Below are positions 7,335 to 16,646 of a stretch of DNA of 42,125 bases, piece after piece. Each line of letters starts with the position of its first letter. The first letter of the stretch is position 1. The position numbers and the translations under genes were made by a program. The notes beneath the pieces were generated by a model that saw nothing but the letters and a program-made list of their open reading frames with translations, had not been told where the DNA came from and did not search any database. Origin of the DNA: an uncultured Oscillospiraceae bacterium (GTDB lineage: Bacteria; Bacillota; Clostridia; Oscillospirales; Oscillospiraceae); NCBI GenBank assembly GCA_947627735.1, contig CANQXG010000020.1, positions 1-42,125 on the forward strand, read 5' to 3'.

Positions 7335-8429
7335 ATGAACATGAAAAAGCAGAGACGGTTTGCAGCGGCCATGGCGGCCGTGCTGATGCTGACGCTCGCC
7401 ATGGGCGCAGGCGCATGGGCGGCAGAGGAACCGGAAGGCGCCCTCGTAATCGCGGACCAAGGGATGTTCTCCGCTGGCGGCACGGTGATCACATCGGACG
7501 GGACCTTCGATGTGTCCAACTACTATATGTCCAGGGAGGGTTCCACCTCTCATGTGGACCACGCCAATGTGTTTTATCAGCTCCCGGCGGATCAGACCGG
7601 CTTGCCGATGGTGTTCCTGCACGGGTACGGCCAGTCCCGCATGGGCTGGATGACCACGCCTGACGGGCGGGATGGCTGGTCCGATATGTTCCTGAAAAAG
7701 GGCCACGGCGTTTTCCTGATCGACGAACCCCGCCGCGGCGAAGCCGGCCAGACCTCCGTCGCCGGTACGATCAGCACCACGCCCTCTGACCAGACCTGGT
7801 ATACCCAATTCCGTATCGGTACTTATATCGACGGCGCGTTTACTTACAACGAAAACTCCCAATTCCCCCAAGGAGAGGATGTGCTGGACCAGTTCTTCCG
7901 GCAGATGACCCCGGACACGGGCATGGATTCCGCCAACGGCGATCAGAATATCGACAACCTTGTTGTGGCGCAGGCGGTGGCGGCCACCATCGACAAGGTA
8001 TATGAGATGACCGGCAAGGATTCCGTCCTTGTGACCCACTCTCAGGGCGGCATCCCCGGCTGGGATGTGCCTCAGTACACGGACCATGTGGCGGCGATCA
8101 TCGCCATCGAGCCGGGCATGGCGCCCATGCCGGACAGCGACGGCTATAACACGCTTCTGGAGAAGAATATCCCCGTGGCGTTCTATTATGGGGATTACAT
8201 CGGCCAGGAATACACGGATGTTCCTGCTGCGGGTATGTGGGCCATGATGAAGTCCTCTGCCGATGCTTTCGGACAGGCTTATACGGAGGCGGGCGGCGTC
8301 TGCACGGTGGTCAGTCTGCCGGATGAGGGCATCTATGGCAACGACCACATGATGTTCCAGGACCTGAACAACGATGTGATCGCGGACCACATTGAAAACT
8401 GGCTCCAGGAAAACGTGGCCATGGAGTAA
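7335..8429 (+). CDS. Secreted alpha/beta hydrolase
   Basis: A 364-residue protein with a cleavable signal peptide (KKQRR, Ala/Leu/Met-rich core, AWA-AEE). An alpha/beta hydrolase domain follows, with VFLHGYGQS oxyanion loop, THSQGG nucleophile Ser236, and His338 in NDHMMF near the C-terminus. It resembles the 'alpha/beta hydrolase, Bacteroides/Clostridia esterase' group that often sits beside secreted cupins and flavodoxins. AAAGGAGG stands four bases before ATG 7335; the frame is open further upstream, but that part overlaps the previous gene. It is the second hydrolase in the same operon, so the system probably handles an esterified extracellular compound. Confidence 0.87.
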   Translation: MNMKKQRRFAAAMAAVLMLTLAMGAGAWAAEEPEGALVIADQGMFSAGGTVITSDGTFDVSNYYMSREGSTSHVDHANVFYQLPADQTGLPMVFLHGYGQSRMGWMTTPDGRDGWSDMFLKKGHGVFLIDEPRRGEAGQTSVAGTISTTPSDQTWYTQFRIGTYIDGAFTYNENSQFPQGEDVLDQFFRQMTPDTGMDSANGDQNIDNLVVAQAVAATIDKVYEMTGKDSVLVTHSQGGIPGWDVPQYTDHVAAIIAIEPGMAPMPDSDGYNTLLEKNIPVAFYYGDYIGQEYTDVPAAGMWAMMKSSADAFGQAYTEAGGVCTVVSLPDEGIYGNDHMMFQDLNNDVIADHIENWLQENVAME

Positions 8430-8482
8430 GGCGGAGCCGTCAGGCTAAACGCCAAATCATAGGGCGAAGGGCTGGGTATGTC

Positions 8483-9139
8483 ATGAAACGAATGATCGTA
8501 GACATCCTGATGACTGCCGCGCTGGTGCTGCTCATGAGCTACAGCCTGCTGGGGGAGGCGGCCCACGAATGGATCGGCATCGCCATGTTGGTCCTTTTCG
8601 TCACCCATCATGTGCTCAATAGGCGGTGGTTCCGGGGATTTTTCAAGGGCAAATACACGCCCTTTCGCATATTTCAGACCGCGCTGGTGCTGCTGATCTT
8701 TGCGGGCATGGTCGGCTCGGCGGTGAGCGGCGCGGTGCTGAGCCGCTACGCGCTGGACTTTCTGCCCATTCGGGGCGGACGGGCCTGGGCCAGAGTGGTC
8801 CATATGCTCTGCGCCTATTGGGGCTTCGTGCTGATGAGCCTGCACCTGGGCCTTCACTGGAATATGATGCTGGCCAAGATGCGTAAAACGACCTCAGAAA
8901 CGCGGACATGGCTTCTGCGGTTTGTGGCGTTGGCGGTGGCCTTGTACGGCATTTACGCCTTCGCCAAACAGGACATTCTGAACTACCTGCTGCTGCGAAA
9001 TCATTTTGTGTTCTTCGACTTTGACGCGCCCAGGATCGTGTTTTACCTGGACTATATCGCCATCATGGGCCTGTTCATTTTCATCGGGCACTATCTGGCC
9101 CGCTGGCTGCGGAGAGGGAAAAAGAGTATGCAATGCTGA
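8483..9139 (+). CDS. DUF4405 integral membrane protein (cytochrome b-like)
   Basis: A 218-residue protein with about five membrane spans. It has several conserved histidines in or next to spans (EAAHEW, VTHHVLNRRWF, VVHMLCAYWGF, SLHLGLHW). This pattern is that of DUF4405 proteins, thought by their histidines to resemble the heme-binding core of b-type cytochromes; heme binding is inference. A span-rich protein with possible heme next to an external flavodoxin would make a route for electrons across the membrane. The start follows GGGCTGGGT, a weak ribosome site. It is the last gene of the operon, and hairpins follow. Confidence 0.8.
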   Translation: MKRMIVDILMTAALVLLMSYSLLGEAAHEWIGIAMLVLFVTHHVLNRRWFRGFFKGKYTPFRIFQTALVLLIFAGMVGSAVSGAVLSRYALDFLPIRGGRAWARVVHMLCAYWGFVLMSLHLGLHWNMMLAKMRKTTSETRTWLLRFVALAVALYGIYAFAKQDILNYLLLRNHFVFFDFDAPRIVFYLDYIAIMGLFIFIGHYLARWLRRGKKSMQC

Positions 9140-9430
9140 CACTACAAATGCAACGCTAATACGACAAGTGCAACGCTCCGGCTTCGAGCGTTGCATTGTA
9201 TCAAATAGCGCAATCTTTGCCAAACGAAAGGACACGCGAAAGCGTGTCCTTTCGTTTGGACTTCGGCCCGGCGGAGCGGGCCTCGTACCGATTCAGTTCT
9301 TAACGGCGGGAGTGAATCCCGCCTAAACCAATTCTCCGCTTTGCTCCGAATGACGCGCGACTTCGCGCGAACATTAGAATGAGCAGGCGTGCCGCGCGGG
9401 GACCCCGGGGGGAGAGAGTAACGCCCCTCC
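9140..9430. repeat. Gene-free stretch with five strong hairpins
   Basis: No protein is credible here. In order there are perfect stems: TGCAACGCTC/GAGCGTTGCA (9169-9195); an 18-bp stem with GAAA loop (9220-9259); GGCCCG/CGGGCC (9265-9282); GGCGGGA/TCCCGCC (9305-9323); CGCGCG/CGCGCG with loop ACTT (9354-9369). TGCAACGCT also occurs once more as a direct repeat just before the first stem. The first two could end the operon, but neither has a good T-run. The block marks the border between the less GC-rich left part and the rest of the window. Confidence 0.7.
9220..9259. repeat. Perfect 18-bp hairpin with GAAA tetraloop
   Basis: Arms 9220-9237 and 9242-9259 match at all 18 positions; the loop GAAA is of the very stable GNRA type. 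No T-run follows on the plus strand. It is a candidate RNA-processing or stability element of the upstream operon, or part of a dispersed repeat. Confidence 0.7.
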
Positions 9431-9435
9431 CTTTA

Positions 9436-9465
9436 TTGACAGCGCCGCGGGGCACATCGTATAAT
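9436..9465 (+). promoter_or_regulatory. Promoter of the leader ORF and radical SAM gene
   Basis: Both boxes are perfect: TTGACA (9436-9441) and TATAAT (9460-9465), with 18 bp between. Confidence 0.85.
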
Positions 9466-9499
9466 CGTGACATGAACCCCCACAAAGGAGGCGCGCCCT

Positions 9500-9556
9500 A
9501 TGAAAACGTCCCCCACGGTCCCGGCGTCCGTCCCCGTCCCGACGCGGGTGCGCTGA
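9500..9556 (+). CDS. 18-codon leader ORF before the radical SAM gene
   Basis: ATG 9500 follows an excellent ribosome site, AAAGGAGG (9484-9491), eight bases away, and the frame reads MKTSPTVPASVPVPTRVR before TGA 9554-9556. The radical SAM start lies one base after this stop (TGACATG) and has no ribosome site of its own. The likely role is to load ribosomes for the next gene by coupling. The peptide has four prolines and no residue bias that clearly suggests amino-acid attenuation. Confidence 0.6.
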   Translation: MKTSPTVPASVPVPTRVR

Positions 9557-9557
9557 C

Positions 9558-10430
9558 ATGGCCGGACCCACACGGGAGGAGCTGTACCGCTCCATCTATA
9601 CTCACGACACCATCTATATCCCGCCTCACGAGGAAACCAGCGGGGCGCTGGAGGCGGCGCTGGGCTGCTCCTGGCACCGGTGCGCCTTTTGCGACTTCGC
9701 CAAGGACCCCTTCCGCCTCATCCCCCTGGAGGAGGTGGAGCGGCGGGTACAGGTGCTGGCCCGGCTCCAGCCGGAGCAGACCCGGCTGTTCCTGCTGGGG
9801 GAGAATCCCTTCTGCATGGACACGGACCGGCTTCTAGCCATCCGGGCGCTGATCGGCCGGCACATGCCCAAGGTGAACGCCCTGGCCATGTACGCCCGGG
9901 CGGACGACGTGCTGGCCAAGTCCGACGACGAGCTGGCGGTGCTGGCCGCCGCCGGGGTCCGGGCGCTGCACATCGGGGTGGAGAGCGGCTGCGACAGCAT
10001 CCTGCACCGGTGCGAAAAGGGCGTCACCGCCGCCCAGACGGTGGAGGCCCTGCTGCGGCTGGACCGGGCGGGGATCGACTACTTCGTCACCGTCATCCCC
10101 GGGCTGGGAGGCCGGGAATACTCCCGCCTGCACGCGGTGGAGACCGCCCGGATGCTCAACCGCACCCACCCGCGGAACATATGGTGTCTGAAGCTGCACC
10201 TGTACCCGGACACGCCCCTCTACCGGCAGGCCCGGGCCGGGCACTTCACCCAGATGACGCCGGCGGAGGTGCTGGCGGAGGAGCGGCTGATGCTCCGGGA
10301 GCTGACGGTGACGGACTGTCTGTTCGAGGACACCACCGTCCTGGATCAGTACACCATCCGGGGGATGCTCCCGGCGCAGAAGGAGCAGCTGTTGGGCGCC
10401 ATCGACGCCCTTTTGCAGCTGCACGGCTGA
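9558..10430 (+). CDS. Radical SAM protein
   Basis: A 290-residue protein with the Fe-S motif C37-SWHR-C42-AF-C45, the CX4CX2C form seen in a clostridial radical SAM group related to HemN/MiaB-like barrels. The glycine-rich SAM loop and barrel strands follow (LFLLGENPF, ALHIGVESGCDSIL, YFVTVIPGLGGREY), so the enzyme should bind SAM and a [4Fe-4S] cluster. No B12 or extra cluster domain is visible, and the substrate is unknown. ATG 9558 is chosen because the leader ORF stops one base earlier and 36 residues before the first Cys suit the family. The gene has a strong promoter and is not in an evident operon with the antiporter, which has its own promoter. Confidence 0.9.
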   Translation: MAGPTREELYRSIYTHDTIYIPPHEETSGALEAALGCSWHRCAFCDFAKDPFRLIPLEEVERRVQVLARLQPEQTRLFLLGENPFCMDTDRLLAIRALIGRHMPKVNALAMYARADDVLAKSDDELAVLAAAGVRALHIGVESGCDSILHRCEKGVTAAQTVEALLRLDRAGIDYFVTVIPGLGGREYSRLHAVETARMLNRTHPRNIWCLKLHLYPDTPLYRQARAGHFTQMTPAEVLAEERLMLRELTVTDCLFEDTTVLDQYTIRGMLPAQKEQLLGAIDALLQLHG

Positions 10431-10459
10431 ATCGCCTCCCCCGCTCCGGCAGAAATCAC

Positions 10460-10487
10460 TTGACGGCGGCCCCCGGGGCGATATAAT
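10460..10487 (+). promoter_or_regulatory. Promoter of the Ca2+/Na+ antiporter gene
   Basis: TTGACG (10460-10465), 16 bp, TATAAT (10482-10487). Confidence 0.7.
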
Positions 10488-10533
10488 AGGGGGTGCCCGT
10501 TTGCTTTACGGCGGGGAGATAAGGAGAGAGCCT

Positions 10534-11502
10534 ATGCTTGTACCTGTATTGCTGTTCATCGTGGGGCTGCTGTGCCTCATAAAAGGCGGGGATTGGTTCG
10601 TGGACGGCGCCACGGACATCGCCCGGCGGTTCCATCTGCCGGAGCTGCTCATCGGCGCCACCGTGGTGTCCATCGGCACCACCCTGCCGGAGGTCATGGT
10701 CTCCACCACCTCGGCCCTCGGCGGCCACGGGGAGATCGCCTACGGCAACGCCATCGGCTCGGTGATCTGCAACACCGCCCTCATCGCCGCCATCACCATC
10801 GCCGTCCGGCCCGGTCCCGTGGACCGGAAGGCCCTGCGCACGCCGGTGATCTTCTTCTTCACCGCCGCGCTGTTCTACGCCGGGGTGGCCTACACCACCG
10901 GCTATTTCAGCCGGTTCACGGGCATCGTGCTGCTGGCGTTGTTCGTGGCCTATATGATCCTCACCGTCCGGCAGATGACCCGCAAGGACCCCGCCGCACC
11001 GGCGGAGGAGGAGGCCCAGGAGGAGGTCCCGCCCCTGGGAAAGAGCCTGCTGTCGCTGGTAGTGGGCGCGGCGCTGATCGCCGTGGGCGCGGACCTGCTG
11101 GTGGACAACGGCACCCTCATCGCCCAGGCCCTGGGCGTGCCCGAGTCGGTCATCGCCCTGACCTTCGTGGCCCTGGGCACGTCCCTGCCCGAGCTGGTCA
11201 CCGCCATCACCTCCCTGGCCAAGGGCCACGGCGCCCTGAGCCTGGGCAACGTGATCGGCGCGAACCTGTTCAACCTGGTGCTGGTCAGCGGCGTGTCCGT
11301 GACGCTGGCGCCCTTCAGCATCCCCCAGGGGTCCATGATCGCCGGGCGGAACGCCTCGCTGGTGATGGACTTCCCGGTGATGTTCGCGGTGATGCTGCTG
11401 CTGACGGTGCCCTCCCTGATGAAGGGGAAGCTGTACCGGGCCCAGGGCATTGCCCTGCTGGCCATATACGCGGCCTTCTGCGTGCTCCAGTTCACCATGT
11501 GA
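10534..11502 (+). CDS. Calcium/sodium antiporter (CaCA family)
   Basis: A 322-residue membrane protein of two homologous halves, each with five spans and the ion-binding alpha repeat: TTLPEVMVSTTSA and YGNAIGS in the first half, GTSLPELVTAITSLAKG and LGNVIGANLFNL in the second. The acidic and polar residues expected for Ca2+ and Na+ binding (Glu in LPE, Asn in GN) are intact. The halves are joined by an acidic cytoplasmic loop (PAEEEAQEE). It exports Ca2+ in exchange for Na+ or H+; sodium coupling would fit the sodium gradient Rnf may build, an inference. The start is ATG 10534 after AAGGAGAGAG; an ATG at 10501 lies too near the promoter. Confidence 0.93.
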   Translation: MLVPVLLFIVGLLCLIKGGDWFVDGATDIARRFHLPELLIGATVVSIGTTLPEVMVSTTSALGGHGEIAYGNAIGSVICNTALIAAITIAVRPGPVDRKALRTPVIFFFTAALFYAGVAYTTGYFSRFTGIVLLALFVAYMILTVRQMTRKDPAAPAEEEAQEEVPPLGKSLLSLVVGAALIAVGADLLVDNGTLIAQALGVPESVIALTFVALGTSLPELVTAITSLAKGHGALSLGNVIGANLFNLVLVSGVSVTLAPFSIPQGSMIAGRNASLVMDFPVMFAVMLLLTVPSLMKGKLYRAQGIALLAIYAAFCVLQFTM

Positions 11503-11514
11503 ACGCATATGAAG

Positions 11515-11544
11515 CGCCCCCGGTCATACGTCCGGGGGCGTTTT
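11515..11544. terminator. Terminator between converging antiporter and uvrB genes
   Basis: CGCCCCCGG (11515-11523) and CCGGGGGCG (11532-11540) pair perfectly around eight bases, followed by TTTTCT on the plus strand. It serves the antiporter, and perhaps uvrB from the other side. Confidence 0.85.
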
Positions 11545-11548
11545 CTGT

Positions 11549-13525
<1,977 letters not shown>

Positions 13526-13557
13526 GACCGGCCTCCTTGGATATGCATTGAACTAAT

Positions 13558-13585
13558 ATTATAGCATACTTTCGGGAAAGTACAA
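13558..13585 (-). promoter_or_regulatory. Promoter of uvrB
   Basis: Read on the minus strand: TTGTAC (13585-13580), 16 bp, TATAAT (13563-13558). Confidence 0.75.
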
Positions 13586-13600
13586 GCGACGCGCCCCACC

Positions 13601-13629
13601 TTGACGGACCGGGCCGGGCCGTGTACAAT
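13601..13629 (+). promoter_or_regulatory. Promoter of the rRNA methyltransferase gene
   Basis: TTGACG (13601-13606), 17 bp, TACAAT (13624-13629), divergent from the uvrB promoter 16 bases away. Confidence 0.75.
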
Positions 13630-13652
13630 ACGCTCAGAAAGGCTGGGATGAT

Positions 13653-14855
13653 ATGGAAAACGGGATCGTCACCCTGAAGGAGGGGGCGGGCCGGGCGCTG
13701 AAGGCCGGCGGCCCCTGGGTATACGACAACGAGGCCGCCTCCGTCCGGGGGGAGCCAGCCGACGGGGACATCGTCGCCGTCCGGGACTGGAAGGACCGGT
13801 TTTTGTGCTGGGGCTTCATCAACCGCAGGAGCAAGCTGCTGGTGCGGGTGATGAGCCGGGACGAGGACGCGGTCATCGACCGGGATTTCCTCGCCCGGCG
13901 GGTCCGTGCCGCCTGGGAGTACCGCAAGGCCACGGTGGACACCTCCAGCTGCCGGATCATCTTCGGGGAGGCGGATTTCCTGCCCGGGCTGGTGGTGGAC
14001 AAGTTCGCCGACGTGCTGGTGGTCCAGTCCCTGGCCCTGGGCATCGACCGGATGAAGGACACCATCCTTGCGCTGCTGGTGGACACCCTGGCGGCGGACG
14101 GGGTGACCGTCCGGGGCATATATGAGCGCAGCGACGCCCCCGTCCGGGAGCGGGAGGGCCTGCCCCTGGTCACCGGCTTCATCGGCGAGAGCTTCGACAC
14201 CAAGGTGGAGATCACGGAAAACGGCGTGCGGTACATGGTGGACGTGGCCGAGGGGCAAAAGACCGGCTTTTTCCTGGACCAGAAATATAACCGCCGGGCC
14301 ATATGGCCCCTGTGCCGGGGCGCGAAGGTGCTGGACTGCTTCACCCACACCGGCTCCTTCGCCCTGAACGCGGGCCTGGCCGGGGCGCGGAGCGTGCTGG
14401 GCGTGGACGCCTCGCCTCTGGCGGTGGCCCAGGCCCGGGAGAACGCGGCCCTCAACGGCATGGCCGACCGGGTCCGGTTCCAGTGCGCGGACGTGTTCGA
14501 GTTTCTGCCGGAGCTGATCAAAAAGCGCGAGCAGTATGACGTGGTCATCCTGGACCCGCCGGCCTTCGCCAAGAGCCGGGGCGCGGTGAAAAACGCGGTG
14601 AAGGGCTACCGCCAGATCAACCTGCGGGGCCTGCAGCTGGTGCGGGACGGGGGGTATCTGGTCACCTGCTCCTGCTCCCACTTCGTGGACGCGGCCCTGC
14701 TGGGCGAAACGGTGCATCAGGCGGCCAACAACGTCCGCCGGCGGCTGCGGCAGGTGGAGGCACGCACCCAGTCCCCGGACCACCCCATCCTCTGGGGCGC
14801 GGAGGACTCGGATTACCTGAAGTTCTTCATCTTCCAGGTCTGCCGGGAGGGCTGA
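13653..14855 (+). CDS. Class I SAM-dependent 23S rRNA cytosine methyltransferase, RlmI/RlmK-like
   Basis: A 400-residue protein with the RlmI architecture: N-terminal PUA domain (about residues 1-75, GHPWVYDNE-type GGPWVYDNEA), a linking strand domain, and a Rossmann methyltransferase from about 215 (VLDCFTHTGSFAL as SAM motif I, VLGVDAS as motif II, VVILDPPAFAKS as motif IV). A C-terminal CSCSHF motif carries cysteines as in m5C-type enzymes. The expected role is 5-methylcytosine formation in 23S rRNA; the exact base cannot be read from sequence. The ribosome site (AGGCTGGGATG) is poor. The gene is monocistronic, as the next one has its own promoter. Confidence 0.9.
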   Translation: MENGIVTLKEGAGRALKAGGPWVYDNEAASVRGEPADGDIVAVRDWKDRFLCWGFINRRSKLLVRVMSRDEDAVIDRDFLARRVRAAWEYRKATVDTSSCRIIFGEADFLPGLVVDKFADVLVVQSLALGIDRMKDTILALLVDTLAADGVTVRGIYERSDAPVREREGLPLVTGFIGESFDTKVEITENGVRYMVDVAEGQKTGFFLDQKYNRRAIWPLCRGAKVLDCFTHTGSFALNAGLAGARSVLGVDASPLAVAQARENAALNGMADRVRFQCADVFEFLPELIKKREQYDVVILDPPAFAKSRGAVKNAVKGYRQINLRGLQLVRDGGYLVTCSCSHFVDAALLGETVHQAANNVRRRLRQVEARTQSPDHPILWGAEDSDYLKFFIFQVCREG

Positions 14856-14869
14856 GCCGGTCGGGCCGA

Positions 14870-14899
14870 TTGACAGCCGCGGACGCGGGGTGATATGAT
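14870..14899 (+). promoter_or_regulatory. Promoter of the 561-residue secreted protein gene
   Basis: TTGACA (14870-14875), 18 bp, TATGAT (14894-14899); AAGGAGG (14924-14930) precedes the ATG. Confidence 0.75.
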
Positions 14900-14939
14900 T
14901 GACCCATCTATTCCTTGGTGATGAAGGAGGCGCCGGAAC

Positions 14940-16625
14940 ATGACGATGCGCAGACGGATCTTTTCCCTGGCGCTGGCGGCAATGATGCTCGCCGCCATGG
15001 CGCTGGGCAGCGGCTATGCCCTTCCCGCGGACAGGGGAGCGCTCCCCTCCCTCCGCGCCGGAGATGACGGCTATGAGCAGTACGAAAACGACACGGTGCT
15101 TTTCGCCATGGACGTGCCGGCGGGGTACGACGTGACGGAACCCTACGTAAACGGTGTCTTCATCTCCGACGGCGACGACTTCCGGGTGGCCGCGGAGTAC
15201 ACCTTCACCACCGCCGACAACGCCCGGTTCATCCAGAGCGCGGACGACTTCGCCGCCTTCATCGAGGCCGACGACGCCGTGCTGGCCGACTGGACCAGCG
15301 TGCCGGAGCTGACGGTAGAGGATTCCGGCTGGGGCGCGGTGGACGGCACGCGCTGCTACGTGTGCGCCTACACCACCCAGCTCGGCGGCGACGCCTTCTC
15401 CGGCGCGGTATACCTCTTCGACGGCCAGGGGGACTTCGGCTGCTACTGCCTGCAGGTCCTGATGCGGGACGACGCGGCGGACGCGGAGACGTACGTCCAG
15501 CAGATGGAGCACATGGTCCGCAGCTTCACCGTCACCGGCCCCTACCAGGCGGAGGGCTATGTCCTCTACGACATGGAGTGCGAGGGCATGCCGGTGCAGC
15601 TCTTCGCCCGGGACACCGCCCTTGTCCAGGAGCGCACCAGCAGCGTCGGCGTCTACCCCGTTGACGGGATCTACGTGGAGGCCAGCGTTTCCATCCGCCG
15701 GACCGCCTGGGAGTCCACCTATGACCTGGAAACGGTCATGGACAGCTGCGGCGATTATTACTTCAAATACGAGGACGACGCCCGGTCCACGGCCCAGCCC
15801 TCCCACTTCGACCTGGGCCGGTACAGCTACGACATGCTCTCCCTGGAGTACTACGACGGCGGCGAGCACTACACGGCATACCTCGCCCTGTTCGTCTCCG
15901 GCGGCTTTTACTGGGAGGTGGCCGCCGAGGCCACGGACGAGTACGCCGACCAGGTGGCCGCCGCCTTCAGCGACACCCTGTTCTCCCTGCGGGTGAACAA
16001 CGACGGCCTGTCCGCCGCCTCCGGCGGGGCCGGGGAGATCATCCGCGGCGGCGTGGATGCGGTGCTGGACGCCACCGAGGACCTGCCCGGCTTCAACCCC
16101 GGCGACGACGGCTGGATGGAGCCGCTGGGCTTTGTGGCGGATATCGACGGCGGGCGGCTGCTGCTGACGGAGTACGAAACGGTGGCGGACAACGACTACG
16201 CCGTGATGACCGACGTCTGGCTCATCCGGGACGGCGAGGCGGCGCTGCTGGCCCGCAACCGGCTCTTCACCGAGGTGGGCGGCAACAGCGGCAGCGTTTC
16301 CCTGGTCCGCCGGGACGGCACGGTCTATATGCTTCTGGAGTGCCACCTCTGGGACGGGGACGAGTTCAACGACTATTACGCCTACTTCCCCCTGGACGAG
16401 CCGGCGGGCGCCTTCGGCCAGGCCCTCACCATGGAGGCCCATGGCCAGGTGGGCCGGGAGGACGACGGCAAATATGTGGCGGACGGCGGCCCCGTGTCCC
16501 CCTCCGCCTTTGAAAAAGCCCGGGACGCCTTCTCCCTGTGGATCGGCCCCATGGACATCCTCCAGGGCCACGGCAACGGCGATGTGATGGACTTCGAGGC
16601 CCTGCGCATCTTCAATCCGGACTGA
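14940..16625 (+). CDS. Large secreted protein of unknown function
   Basis: A 561-residue protein with a signal peptide (MRRR, Ala/Leu/Met core, cleavage near GYA-LPA) and no membrane anchor or lipobox. It is very acidic, rich in Asp, Tyr and Gly. Two segments look like copies of one domain: about residues 40-200, ending in FGCYCLQVLMRDDAADAE and then MVRSFTV, and about 205-360, ending in FYWEVAAEATDEYADQ and then LFSLRV. A different C-terminal part (about 385-561) follows. The shape recalls the small beta-sheet folds of PsbP/Mog1-like secreted proteins of Firmicutes, but I do not recognise the family. The MBL gene follows after 21 bases and is probably cotranscribed. Confidence 0.85.
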   Translation: MTMRRRIFSLALAAMMLAAMALGSGYALPADRGALPSLRAGDDGYEQYENDTVLFAMDVPAGYDVTEPYVNGVFISDGDDFRVAAEYTFTTADNARFIQSADDFAAFIEADDAVLADWTSVPELTVEDSGWGAVDGTRCYVCAYTTQLGGDAFSGAVYLFDGQGDFGCYCLQVLMRDDAADAETYVQQMEHMVRSFTVTGPYQAEGYVLYDMECEGMPVQLFARDTALVQERTSSVGVYPVDGIYVEASVSIRRTAWESTYDLETVMDSCGDYYFKYEDDARSTAQPSHFDLGRYSYDMLSLEYYDGGEHYTAYLALFVSGGFYWEVAAEATDEYADQVAAAFSDTLFSLRVNNDGLSAASGGAGEIIRGGVDAVLDATEDLPGFNPGDDGWMEPLGFVADIDGGRLLLTEYETVADNDYAVMTDVWLIRDGEAALLARNRLFTEVGGNSGSVSLVRRDGTVYMLLECHLWDGDEFNDYYAYFPLDEPAGAFGQALTMEAHGQVGREDDGKYVADGGPVSPSAFEKARDAFSLWIGPMDILQGHGNGDVMDFEALRIFNPD

Positions 16626-16646
16626 TTTGCGGGAAAGGAGCGCACT

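Noticed and set aside
1-9139. Integrative element
   Set aside because: Composition differs, but there is no integrase, transposase, tRNA target or direct-repeat pair in the window.
9140-9200. Short CRISPR-like array (TGCAACGCT repeated)
   Set aside because: Only two or three 9-base copies with irregular spacing and no cas genes; one is part of a hairpin.
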